DNA of 64,000 nt, from assembly GCF_029889905.1 (NCBI RefSeq), contig NZ_JARANZ010000001.1, positions 124,001-188,000 on the forward strand, in the 5' to 3' direction. This document shows, piece by piece, positions 26,628 through 35,207 of the stretch. The DNA is from Chromohalobacter sp. 11-W. Lineage in GTDB: Bacteria > Pseudomonadota > Gammaproteobacteria > Pseudomonadales > Halomonadaceae. Position 1 is the first letter of the stretch. Each line of letters opens with the position of its first letter. Made by a program: the position numbers and the translations under genes. The notes under the pieces are model-generated. The model had not been told where the DNA came from, searched no databases, and was given only the letters and a program-made list of their open reading frames with translations.

Positions 26628-27892
26628 GCGATCTTCCGCGTCGCGATCCCCGCCAGGAATGGATCGCCCGTAATCGTCTGCATCCGCGCCATGCTGAAGT
26701 GCTCCTGGCGACGGGCCAGGGCGCGGCCAGCGAATGGTGGGGCCCTGGCGGTCTCGTGCGCAGGAATCCGCACGCGGTGGGGTTCGTCGGCCCCAATGGC
26801 GTGAAGCGCATCGACCGTAGCGGCACGCAACAAGGTGCGGGTGGCGGCGGTGCGACGACACCGGCTGCCGAGCGCAAGCCGTTGGTCGAGATCGAAGCGC
26901 CCGCGTTCATGGTCGCGGTGGTGCCGGACATGGCTGGCGGCCGCCTGAGTGGGCATGACCGGGATCTGCTCGGCCTGGCGCGCCAGCTCGCCGATGCCGA
27001 TCCTGCGGCTCGGGGCGCGGTGGTGGCCGTGGTTTTCGGTCCCCACAAGGAGGCGAACTTCGGTGAAGCGGGCATCGACCGTCTGCTGCATCTCGATTCA
27101 CCGGAGGTCGCAGGCTATGCCCCTGAGGCGCGCCTGGGAGCGCTGATCATGGCCGAGGAGTCGTGGGTACCACGCCATTGGCTGCTGCCGGACTCCAAGC
27201 TGGACGGCGGAGAGTTGGGAAGACGCTTGGCGGCGCGTCTCGGTGAGCGACCGGCGACGGGTGTCTGGCAGGCCGAAGCGGACGCCGAGGTGGCCACGGG
27301 CTGGCATTGCACGGCGCGCGGTGCGGCCGGGTCGTTGGATATTCGGCGTCCCTTGCCGCGCCTCGCCCTGGCCTTGGCTGAATGTGCCGAGCCGGTGAGC
27401 GAAACGCGCCATGCCGCCGCCGAGCTGGCCTTACCTCAGCCGTTGCCGTCGACCTTGTCGCGCATTCAGGATCTCGGTCAGGTGAGTGTCGACCCATCAG
27501 GCGTGGCCTTGTCCGAGGCGGAATTCATTCTCTCTGCCGGCAATGGCGTCAAGGATTGGCCAGGCTTCCACCATGCCGCCGAGGTATTGGGGGCCACCGA
27601 AGGCGCCTCACGCGTGGCGGTGGATGATGGTTTCATGGCCCGCGACCGTCAGGTGGGGGCCACCGGCACCTGGGTGACGGCGAGGGTCTATGTGGCCGTG
27701 GGTATCAGCGGCGCCATCCAGCATCTGCAGGGTATTCAGACCTGCGACAAGGTGGTGGCGATCAACATGGATCCCGGTTGCGACATGATCAAGCGTGCCG
27801 ATCTCGCGGTAATCGGGGACTCGACTCAAATACTCGAGGCGTTGGTCACCTTGGTGGCACAGGCACGAGAGGAGAAACGCGATGCAGCCTGA
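26624..27892 (+). CDS. electron transfer flavoprotein alpha subunit, betaine-locus type
   Basis: This is an EtfA homologue: the C-terminal FAD-binding domain has VGATGTWVTARVYVAVGI, SGAIQHLQGIQ and a closing INMDPGCDMIKRADLAVIGD segment. At 422 residues it is about 100 longer than housekeeping EtfA because of an N-terminal extension before the nucleotide-binding fold (which begins near 88, PAFMVAVVP). It overlaps dgcB by 4 bases and etfB by 11, so expression is coupled. The dedicated ETF likely carries electrons for dimethylglycine demethylation. The longer N-terminus may decide partner choice. Confidence 0.88.
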   Translation: MSDLPRRDPRQEWIARNRLHPRHAEVLLATGQGAASEWWGPGGLVRRNPHAVGFVGPNGVKRIDRSGTQQGAGGGGATTPAAERKPLVEIEAPAFMVAVVPDMAGGRLSGHDRDLLGLARQLADADPAARGAVVAVVFGPHKEANFGEAGIDRLLHLDSPEVAGYAPEARLGALIMAEESWVPRHWLLPDSKLDGGELGRRLAARLGERPATGVWQAEADAEVATGWHCTARGAAGSLDIRRPLPRLALALAECAEPVSETRHAAAELALPQPLPSTLSRIQDLGQVSVDPSGVALSEAEFILSAGNGVKDWPGFHHAAEVLGATEGASRVAVDDGFMARDRQVGATGTWVTARVYVAVGISGAIQHLQGIQTCDKVVAINMDPGCDMIKRADLAVIGDSTQILEALVTLVAQAREEKRDAA

Positions 27893-28685
27893 ATCCGCCA
27901 TGACACCAGGACTCGAAGTGACGGTGCTGGTCTCCGTCGGCCGCCATCCGCTGACGGGAAGAGCGCGGCGTGCCGATCAGGACGCACGGGGTGTGGAGCT
28001 GGCGCGCTCCTTGGCGAATGCCCAGGTGCGCCTGTTGCATGCCGGCATGCGCGATGAGAGCAGCGAAGCTGCATTGCGCGGCTATCTGGGCATGGGCTTC
28101 ACCGAATTGTCGCTACTTGAGCAACCCGAGGGCGCCGATGTGTTGCCTGCGCTTGCCGAGGCCCTGGATGCGATGTCGCCGCACCTGGTGATCGCCGGCG
28201 AACGTGCCGAACGGGGCGAAGGCTCGGGGCTGTTGCCCTACCTGCTTGCCGAACGCCTTGGCTGGCCTCTGGTGAGTGGCCTGGCGGCGGTGGAAAGCGT
28301 CGAGGAGGGCATGGCGACCTTGTTGCAGGCCCTGCCGCGTGGGCAGCGGCGGCGACTCAAGGTTCGTCTGCCCGTCATCGTCACCGTCGACGATGCGGCC
28401 CCCGCGCCGCGCCAGAGCGCCTACGGGCCGGCGCGACGCGGCGCGTTCGAGACGGCGGCAGGGCCGGTGAGCGATGATGAACAATGGGCCGCATGGCAAG
28501 TGCAACCCGCGCGCCAGCGTCCCAAACGCCTCAAGATCGTCAAGGCCGCTTCGGCGCGGGACCGCTTCAAGGCCGCCGCTGCCAAGGCCGAAGGCGGCAG
28601 TGGGCAGGTGCTGACGGACGTGACCCCGACTCAAGGCGCCGAGGCGATCTTGACGCTACTGCGTGAAGAGGACGTCTTGCGTTGA
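27882..28685 (+). CDS. electron transfer flavoprotein beta subunit, betaine-locus type
   Basis: The 267-residue EtfB homologue starts (MQPESA)MTPGLEVTVLVSVGRHP, with the AMP-binding side represented by a GERAERGEGSGLLPYLLAERLG region (about 107-128). It overlaps the etfA stop and has GAGGAGA upstream of ATG 27882; ATG 27900 is an alternative. Together with the preceding gene it forms the heterodimeric FAD/AMP electron carrier of the dgc operon. Similarity to classical EtfB is weak in places, as is usual for this subfamily. It is probably the last gene of the operon, since 144 bases follow before the next start. Confidence 0.85.
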   Translation: MQPESAMTPGLEVTVLVSVGRHPLTGRARRADQDARGVELARSLANAQVRLLHAGMRDESSEAALRGYLGMGFTELSLLEQPEGADVLPALAEALDAMSPHLVIAGERAERGEGSGLLPYLLAERLGWPLVSGLAAVESVEEGMATLLQALPRGQRRRLKVRLPVIVTVDDAAPAPRQSAYGPARRGAFETAAGPVSDDEQWAAWQVQPARQRPKRLKIVKAASARDRFKAAAAKAEGGSGQVLTDVTPTQGAEAILTLLREEDVLR

Positions 28686-28829
28686 GGCCCGAGACGTTCA
28701 AGAAGATGGCGACAGGCATTGGTGCATGCTGATGCGGGGCGCATGACGTGTATTTTCTGTCGTTTTATGGAAAAGATTCATCACGAAGAGGCGCAGAGTA
28801 GGAGGGTTAATAACCAATGGAGTCCTCCT

Positions 28830-29768
28830 ATGCGCAAGATGCCGTTTCGCCATTCGCTTGCCTTGTTGCCGTTGGCGTGGATCGCTGCCGGACCGGCGCA
28901 AGCTGATCTCGATACCGTACGCTTTGGTGTGCCGCCGTGGCCGGGGGTGACGGTCAAGTCGGAGGTCGCGTCGCAACTTCTCGAGGCGATGGGATATCAC
29001 ACCGAGCAAAGCGAGTTGGCGGTGGGTGTCATCCTCAATGGCCTGACCAGCGACGATCTCGACGTCTATCTTGGTGGCTGGTACCCCATCGAGGAAGAAA
29101 TGATCGAGCCGCTGGTGGCCGACGATAAAGTGGTCAAGCTTACCGAGAACATCGATGATGCCAATTCAGGGCTGGTGGTGCCGGAATACGTCCACGAAGC
29201 GGGTGTCGAAAGCGTCGCCGATCTCGTCGAATATCGGGATCGCTTCGATGGCGAAATACAGGGCATCGAGGCCGGTACCGGTATCAACGATGCGATTCTG
29301 GCGGCTATCGACGAAGATAAGGCGGGGCTCGGTGATTGGGCGTTGCGAGAGAGTTCGACCTCGGCGATGCTCGCCTACGCCGACCAGCGTATCGCCAACC
29401 GGGAATGGGTGACGTTCGTCGGCTGGGAACCGCATTGGATGAATGTCAGCTACGACCTTTATTACCTTAAGGACGCCGACGATAGCGGTGTCGCCGAGAT
29501 CAAGAGCACGGTCTGGACCGTGGTGCCGGCCGAGCTTCAATCGGAGGATGCCAACCTCTACCGCTTCCTGTCGCAGTACCGGATCTCGATCGAGGATCAG
29601 AACGACTGGATCTACGAGTATAGTCATGAGGAGCGTCCCGCCGACGAAGTCGCCAGCGAGTGGATTCGCCACCACTACGCTACCGTGGCCCAGTGGCTAG
29701 ATGGTGTAACCACCAAGGCTGGCGAGCCGGCCATCGATGCGGTCAAGGCACAACTGGGAAGCCGGTAG
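28830..29768 (+). CDS. periplasmic glycine betaine / choline-type ABC binding protein, orphan
   Basis: The 312-residue protein has a Sec signal peptide (MRKMPFRHSLALLPLAWIAA, cleavage after AQA) and an OpuAC-type fold. Trp residues typical of the aromatic box for quaternary ammonium ligands are visible in PPWPGV, LGGWYP and GWEPHW. The start at 28830 gives the signal peptide; the frame extends upstream without support. No permease or ATPase gene lies nearby. In Pseudomonas several such binding proteins (CbcX, CaiX, BetX) share one CbcWV core, so this one may do the same. Ligand (betaine, choline, carnitine, dimethylglycine) is unknown. Confidence 0.85.
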   Translation: MRKMPFRHSLALLPLAWIAAGPAQADLDTVRFGVPPWPGVTVKSEVASQLLEAMGYHTEQSELAVGVILNGLTSDDLDVYLGGWYPIEEEMIEPLVADDKVVKLTENIDDANSGLVVPEYVHEAGVESVADLVEYRDRFDGEIQGIEAGTGINDAILAAIDEDKAGLGDWALRESSTSAMLAYADQRIANREWVTFVGWEPHWMNVSYDLYYLKDADDSGVAEIKSTVWTVVPAELQSEDANLYRFLSQYRISIEDQNDWIYEYSHEERPADEVASEWIRHHYATVAQWLDGVTTKAGEPAIDAVKAQLGSR

Positions 29769-29791
29769 TAGCGCGAGGGCTCATATAAGGC

Positions 29792-30613
29792 CTACACGTC
29801 GTCCAGGCGCGCCCGTAGCGCCTGACAGAAGTTCTGCCAGGCGGCGGCCATGTCGGGCAGCTCGGCGTGGCCGTGCAGCGCCGAATGAACCATGTTCGGA
29901 GCGCAGCGGTAGCCGACCGAGGCGCCGGCCGCACGCCAGCGTTCGATGGCCTGCTCCAGTGGCCGCGTCAGCGGGTCGTGCTCCACTGACAATGCCTCGA
30001 TGCGCATGGCGGGCGGGGTATGTGGGTCGAGCTTGGGCACGTCGTTGGCGGCCATCTCCCACAACGAGAGAATATCTGCGCAGGATAGCAGCGGTGCGTC
30101 TGCGCCCAGAGTCTCGGCTGTCGGCGTGCCCACCACCGGATAGATCACGCCCAGGATTCCTGACCACGGGCTCGCGCCCGCGATGTCGAGTGCCAGGCGG
30201 CCGCCGGCGCTATCGCCGATCACGGCGACGGGCGCGAGTGCTTCCACCACCATGCGGCAATCGTCCAGCGCCTCACCGTAGTGCGCCTCTGGCAGCAAGC
30301 GGTAGTCGACGCTGACGACCTCGCGTTCGAGCCGCTCAGCGAGATCGGCGGTGATTCCGTGGTGGCTTTGTGGTGACCCCAAGTTCCAACCGCCGCCATG
30401 CACATAGACGAGGCACTCGCCCATGGCTTGTGCCGGTAGGAAGCGGCGTACGGCGACACCGGCTACAACGTCGTCTTCGATCTGCATGCCTTTCGGATCG
30501 GTTGAACGATACTCGGCATGCAGGGCTTCATAGAGGCGTCGACGTTCACCGAGCGGGGCATCGGCGTGATCGTCGATCGGCATGAGACGCTGAATGAACG
30601 ACTCGATCTGCAT
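29792..30613 (-). CDS. alpha/beta hydrolase, hormone-sensitive lipase-like family
   Basis: The 273-residue cytosolic esterase-like protein has the oxyanion-hole motif HGGGW (72-76), the nucleophile elbow GDSAGG with S135, and plausible Asp (VEHDPLTRP) and His (NMVHSALHG) partners in the C-terminal part. The start at 30613 follows GGAG; a longer frame begins 13 codons earlier. It shares its strand with the MFS gene upstream (61-base gap), so the two may be co-transcribed, suggesting import and ester hydrolysis of one compound. The substrate is unknown; carnitine or choline esters would fit the region but this is a guess. Confidence 0.8.
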   Translation of the reverse strand: MQIESFIQRLMPIDDHADAPLGERRRLYEALHAEYRSTDPKGMQIEDDVVAGVAVRRFLPAQAMGECLVYVHGGGWNLGSPQSHHGITADLAERLEREVVSVDYRLLPEAHYGEALDDCRMVVEALAPVAVIGDSAGGRLALDIAGASPWSGILGVIYPVVGTPTAETLGADAPLLSCADILSLWEMAANDVPKLDPHTPPAMRIEALSVEHDPLTRPLEQAIERWRAAGASVGYRCAPNMVHSALHGHAELPDMAAAWQNFCQALRARLDDV

Positions 30614-30673
30614 TCGAAAGCTCCTCGTGCGGGCGCTGACGCAGGTCGGCACGCCCTTGTCTCTCAGTTCATG

Positions 30674-31852
30674 CTATCCCTGACCGATGTTTCTTTCCAT
30701 GTGCTCGGGCAGGCCGCTGACCAGGAAGATGCTGATCACGCCGCCGCCCAGGGCGATCCACAGTGGCGCGGCGGGGGCCCACAGCGCGGCGACCGGCCCC
30801 AGCAGCATCACGCCGAGGGCCGCCAGCGCGTTGGCCAGGCCCAGCGCCATGCCCGATCCCAGTGAGCGATTTTCGGGCAGGATGTCTTGGGCGATGAGGA
30901 TGCCCAGCGGCAAGGTCGCGAACAGGCTGATGCCCAGCACGCCGAGCACGATCCACAGCCAGATGCCTTCGGCCAGCAGGAAAGCCGCCAGCATGATGAC
31001 CGAGACGCTCATGGCGACGATCAACACCGGGCGGCGACCGAAGCGATCCGAGAGCCTCCCGCCGCCGAGGTTGCCGATTACACCGACGACCAGCATGACG
31101 GTGATGAAGCTGGCGCCGGTCGTCAGGTCGCCCCCGCCTTGGGCCCACATCAGGGGTACATAGGTCACCACCGCGAGGATCATCAGCGAACGCAGGGCGG
31201 AAAAGGTCACCAACCGCGATAGCGGACCGGCATGCAGACGCCAGGCGATGGGGGTGGCATCTGCGGCGCGTGGCGGCAGACGCGGCGCCCAGTGCAGCAT
31301 GAACGGCAGCGTGGCGAGCGCGGGCAGGGCGAGCAGCCACAGGTAGCCCAGTCCCCATTGCACCACCACCCAGCTCGCCAGGGCCGGCCATACACCGCGC
31401 CCCACCTCACCGCCGACCATGAAGATCGACATCGCGGTCCCAGGGCGCTCGCCACCCAGACGACGAATGCCGGCCAGCGCCTGGGGATGGAAGAAGGCGT
31501 TGGAGATCCCGATCAGCATCAGAATGCCGAGCAGAGGCCAGAAGCCGGAGGCGAAGCCTATCAGGGCGCCGCCCAGCGACGAACCGGCGAGCCCCAGGGC
31601 GACCATGACGCGGCCTCCGACCCGGTCGGCGAAAATCCCCACCAGCGGTTGCAGTGCCTGGCCCATCAGCAAGGCCGCCATGATCGTACCCGCCAGCGCC
31701 ACCGATAGATTGAGCGAGATCAGAATCGCCGGCAGCACGCCCGGTAAATAATTGGCGGCGCCGTCATTGAGGAAATGCGCCCAGCTCATGCCGGTCAGGC
31801 GAGCGGGATAGGACTGGGAACGAGACGAGGCGGTGGCGGTCGAGGCCTCCAT
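30674..31852 (-). CDS. MFS transporter, fosmidomycin-resistance (Fsr)-like
   Basis: The 392-residue membrane protein has 12 predicted helices. MSWAHFLNDGAANYLPGVLP at the first helix and LSDRFGRRPVLI in the loop after helix 8 are major-facilitator features, and the N-terminal pattern resembles Fsr-type efflux carriers. GGAG precedes the start. It is divergent from fdhA, with 269 bases between. Direction of transport and substrate cannot be read from the sequence. It could export formaldehyde-related toxicants or import the esterase substrate. Confidence 0.78.
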   Translation of the reverse strand: MEASTATASSRSQSYPARLTGMSWAHFLNDGAANYLPGVLPAILISLNLSVALAGTIMAALLMGQALQPLVGIFADRVGGRVMVALGLAGSSLGGALIGFASGFWPLLGILMLIGISNAFFHPQALAGIRRLGGERPGTAMSIFMVGGEVGRGVWPALASWVVVQWGLGYLWLLALPALATLPFMLHWAPRLPPRAADATPIAWRLHAGPLSRLVTFSALRSLMILAVVTYVPLMWAQGGGDLTTGASFITVMLVVGVIGNLGGGRLSDRFGRRPVLIVAMSVSVIMLAAFLLAEGIWLWIVLGVLGISLFATLPLGILIAQDILPENRSLGSGMALGLANALAALGVMLLGPVAALWAPAAPLWIALGGGVISIFLVSGLPEHMERNIGQG

Positions 31853-32070
31853 GGTGAGCTCCGGTGGCGAGTGGGCGGTGGATACGCTTCGGGGTAGGGC
31901 GTATTTCGATCATTGCTTGAATAGCACGCCCCCGGAGCCGGAACAAGTCGCGCTTATGATAAGGCGGCGCACAATAAGCGGGGCTGCGGTTGGCACGGCA
32001 ATGTCTCTTTTGAGCATGGCGATGACTCGCTGGGAACAGTACGCGCCAGTAAGAGGGCTATGGTCGAAGA

Positions 32071-32086
32071 GTGGCGTTGACGCCAC
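32071..32086 (+). other. hairpin upstream of fdhA
   Basis: The stem gtggcg / cgccac with loop ttga lies 36 bases before the fdhA start. A GTG within it could open a longer fdhA frame but has no Shine-Dalgarno, so it is not the start. Confidence 0.4.
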
Positions 32087-32121
32087 GACGCCTCTCACCA
32101 CGAAACCAAAGGACAATAGCC

Positions 32122-33315
32122 ATGAGTGCAGCCAACCGCGGCGTGATCTACATGGGCGCCGGCCATGTCGAGGTCCAGTCGATCCCTTTTCCCGAGCTGG
32201 CGCTGGGCAATCGCAAATGCGAGCACGGCGTGATTCTCAAGGTCATCACTACCAACATCTGTGGCAGCGACCAGCACATGGTGCGTGGCCGCACTACCGC
32301 GCCGAGCGGCATGGTGCTCGGGCATGAAATCACCGGCGAAGTCGTCGAGTGCGGACGCGACGTCGAGTTCATCGGCGTCGGCGATGTCGTCTCGGTGCCC
32401 TTCAACATCGCTTGCGGGCGTTGCCGCAACTGCAAGGAAGGCCAGACTGGCATCTGCCTCAACGTCAATCCCGCGCGTCCGGGTGCCGCGTATGGTTATG
32501 TCGACATGGGCGGTTGGGTCGGTGGCCAGACCGAGTACGTCATGGTGCCCTATGCGGACTTCAATCTGTTGAAGTTTCCCGACCGCGATATCGCCATGGA
32601 CAAGATCCGCGATTTGACGTTGCTGTCCGATATCTTCCCCACTGGCTTTCACGGCTGCGCCACCGCCGGTGTCGGCCCCGGCAGCACCGTCTACATCGCT
32701 GGGGCCGGCCCGGTCGGTCTGGCCGCAGCTGTTTCCGCCCAACTGCTGGGCGCCGCCTGTGTCATCGTCGGCGATATGAACCCGCAGCGTCTCGATCAGG
32801 CCAAAAGCTTCGGCTGCGAGACCCTGGACCTGCGCCAGGACACGCCGATGGCGGACATGCTGGAACCCATCCTCGGTGCACGTGAAGTGGACAGTGCGGT
32901 GGATGCGGTCGGCTTCGAGGCGCGTTGTCATGGCCACAACCACGCGCACGAGCAGCCCGCCACGGTGCTCAATGCCTGCATGGACGTCACCCGGGCAGGC
33001 GGTCAGATCGGCATCCCGGGACTGTACGTTACCGAAGATCCGGGTGCCGAGAGCCAGGAAGCCAAACACGGCAACCTGTCGATGCGTCTTGGCCAGGGCT
33101 GGGCCAAGTCACATTCCTTCCATACCGGCCAGTGCCCGGTGATGAAGTACCACCGGCAACTGATGCAGGCGATCCTGTTCGACAAGGTGAACATCGCCGA
33201 TGCGGTCAATGTCGAGGTCATCTCCCTGGACGAAGCACCGCGCGGCTACGCGGACTTCGACGGAGGCGTGGCCAAGAAATTCGTCATCGATCCGCACGGT
33301 AACGTGGCCGCCTGA
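32122..33315 (+). CDS. fdhA: glutathione-independent formaldehyde dehydrogenase
   Basis: This zinc, NAD-dependent enzyme oxidises formaldehyde to formate without glutathione. At 397 residues it matches the Pseudomonas putida enzyme type. Visible features are catalytic-zinc Cys in TTNICGSDQHM (near 46), GHEITGEV near 67, structural zinc Cys in CGRCRNCKEGQTGIC (near 97-111), and the nucleotide motif AGAGPVGLAAAV near 180. The C-terminal SMRLGQGWAKSHSFHTGQCP segment is characteristic of this subfamily and absent from FrmA. ATG 32122 lies after AAAGGA. With FrmA it gives the cell two independent formaldehyde routes. A hairpin follows at 33329-33349. Confidence 0.92.
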   Translation: MSAANRGVIYMGAGHVEVQSIPFPELALGNRKCEHGVILKVITTNICGSDQHMVRGRTTAPSGMVLGHEITGEVVECGRDVEFIGVGDVVSVPFNIACGRCRNCKEGQTGICLNVNPARPGAAYGYVDMGGWVGGQTEYVMVPYADFNLLKFPDRDIAMDKIRDLTLLSDIFPTGFHGCATAGVGPGSTVYIAGAGPVGLAAAVSAQLLGAACVIVGDMNPQRLDQAKSFGCETLDLRQDTPMADMLEPILGAREVDSAVDAVGFEARCHGHNHAHEQPATVLNACMDVTRAGGQIGIPGLYVTEDPGAESQEAKHGNLSMRLGQGWAKSHSFHTGQCPVMKYHRQLMQAILFDKVNIADAVNVEVISLDEAPRGYADFDGGVAKKFVIDPHGNVAA

Positions 33316-33328
33316 GCGGTAGTGAATG

Positions 33329-33349
33329 GCCCCGGCGCGAGACCGGGGC
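33329..33349 (+). other. hairpin downstream of fdhA
   Basis: A 7-bp GC-rich stem gccccgg / ccggggc with loop cgcgaga lies 14 bases after the fdhA stop. It lacks a T-run, so any termination would be partial. Confidence 0.45.
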
Positions 33350-33475
33350 TAACATGCAACGAGGCGCCTGTCTCAGGACAGGATGGCCGATCTCCGGGGG
33401 CTGTTCTTTATGGCGGTCCGTCCCGCCGGACAGCGGATTCCCGGGCAAGTGCCTACCGATAACAATGAGCACGCC

Positions 33476-35194
33476 ATGACCGTCGAGACCCTCACTCCCA
33501 AGCGTCGCTTCCGCGGCAAGCTGCGTGGTCGTGATCTGCCCCCCGTCGCCCTGGCGGCGCTTCGCCAACTCCTTGGCGATGAGCGCGAGGACGGCGAACG
33601 GCGGCGCCGCGATCTCCTGATCGAGCATCTGCATACCCTCCAGGATGCCCATGGATACCTATCGTTGGTGACGCTCCGAGCGTTGGCCGCCTACATGAAT
33701 TTGCCCATGGCGGCGGTTTATGAGACGGCGACCTTTTATGCGCACTTCGAGGTGGTCCACGACGACCAGGCGCCACCGCCCGAGGTGACGGTGCGGGTCT
33801 GCGATTCGCTTTCCTGCCGACTGGCCGGCGCCGAAGCGCTCAAGGAGGAACTGACGGCCGGGGTCGATCCAGAGGCGGTCAAGGTGGTACGTGGCCCCTG
33901 CATGGGCCGCTGCGATACCGCGCCGGTGGTGGAAGTGGGGCATCACCATGTGCTTTTCGCCACTCACGAAGGGGTGGGGGCGGTGATCGATACCGGCCAC
34001 TACCATCCCGAGGCGATTCTCTGGCAGCGTCTGGCGGACTATCGCGCTGAAGGCGGCTATGGGTTGCTTGCCGATTGCCACGAGGGACGCATCACGGTCG
34101 AGGCGCTGATGCAGACGCTGGAAGCCGCCAACCTGCGTGGCCTGGGTGGGGCCGGCTTCCCGACCTTCAAGAAATGGTATTTCGTGCGCCAGGAGGAAGG
34201 TCCGCGTTACTGCGCCATCAACGCCGACGAAGGCGAGCCCGGCACCTTCAAGGACCGCGTCTACCTGGAGCGCTCACCGCATCGTTTCCTCGAAGGGGCC
34301 CTGGTCAGTGCCTGGGCGGTGGAGGCCGAGGCGCTCTACATCTATCTACGTGACGAGTATCCAGGTCTTCACCGGGTGCTGCACGAGGCCATCGCCGAGC
34401 TCGAGGCCACCGGCCTGGTGGCACCGGGCTATATCGTGATGCGCCGTGGCGCCGGCGCCTATATCTGCGGCGAGGAGTCGGCGATGATCGAATCGCTGGA
34501 AGGCAAGCCCGGCAAGCCTCGCCATCGTCCCCCCTTCGTTGCCCAGAAGGGGCTCTTCGACCGCCCCACCTTGGTAAACAACGTGGAGACCGTCTACTGG
34601 ATCCCGTCGATATGGGAGAAGAGCGCCGACTGGTTCGCCGGTCATGGCCGTCATGGCCGGGTGGGGTTGCGCAGTTTTTCGGTCTCCGGTCGAGTCAAAC
34701 ATCCTGGTGTGCACCTGGCCCCGGCGGGCATCACCCTCAATGAGTTGATCGAGGAGTATTGCGGCGGCATGGCTGAGGGCCACCGCTTGGCTGCCTACCT
34801 GCCCGGTGGCGCCTCGGGTGGGATACTCCCGGCGAGCAAGGCCGATATCCCGCTGGACTTCGATACCCTCCAGGCGGATGGCTGCTTTATCGGCTCGGCC
34901 GCTGTGATCGTGCTGTCCGATCGGGACGATCTGCGCGCTGTGGCCACCAATCTGCTGGCCTTCTTCGCCGACGAGTCCTGTGGCCAATGTACCCCTTGCC
35001 GGGTGGGCACCGAGAAGATGCTGACCCTGCTCGAGGGCGACGAATGGGACGCTGCGACCCTGACGCGCCTCTCCCAAGTGATGATGGATGCGTCCATCTG
35101 TGGCCTCGGCCAGGCGGCCCCCAACCCGGTATTGGGGCTGCTCAAAGATTTCCGCGGTGAACTCGCCGCTCAGAACGTCATCATCAAGGGATAA
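33476..35194 (+). CDS. NAD-dependent formate dehydrogenase, fused gamma/beta (NuoE-NuoF-like) subunit
   Basis: The 572-residue protein joins two parts usually found as separate subunits (FdsG and FdsB). The N-terminal NuoE-like domain (about 1-170) has 2Fe-2S Cys in VCDSLSCRLAG and GPCMGRCDTAP. The NuoF-like domain has the FMN/NADH region LRGLGGAGFPTFKKW (about 217) and a 4Fe-4S site SCGQCTPCRVGTEKM near 500. It reduces NAD+ with electrons from the catalytic subunit encoded 13 bases downstream. ATG 33476 (MTVETLTPKRR) was chosen over a longer unsupported frame, though its ribosome-binding site is weak. Confidence 0.9.
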   Translation: MTVETLTPKRRFRGKLRGRDLPPVALAALRQLLGDEREDGERRRRDLLIEHLHTLQDAHGYLSLVTLRALAAYMNLPMAAVYETATFYAHFEVVHDDQAPPPEVTVRVCDSLSCRLAGAEALKEELTAGVDPEAVKVVRGPCMGRCDTAPVVEVGHHHVLFATHEGVGAVIDTGHYHPEAILWQRLADYRAEGGYGLLADCHEGRITVEALMQTLEAANLRGLGGAGFPTFKKWYFVRQEEGPRYCAINADEGEPGTFKDRVYLERSPHRFLEGALVSAWAVEAEALYIYLRDEYPGLHRVLHEAIAELEATGLVAPGYIVMRRGAGAYICGEESAMIESLEGKPGKPRHRPPFVAQKGLFDRPTLVNNVETVYWIPSIWEKSADWFAGHGRHGRVGLRSFSVSGRVKHPGVHLAPAGITLNELIEEYCGGMAEGHRLAAYLPGGASGGILPASKADIPLDFDTLQADGCFIGSAAVIVLSDRDDLRAVATNLLAFFADESCGQCTPCRVGTEKMLTLLEGDEWDAATLTRLSQVMMDASICGLGQAAPNPVLGLLKDFRGELAAQNVIIKG

Positions 35195-35207
35195 AGGGAG
35201 ACAGAAC

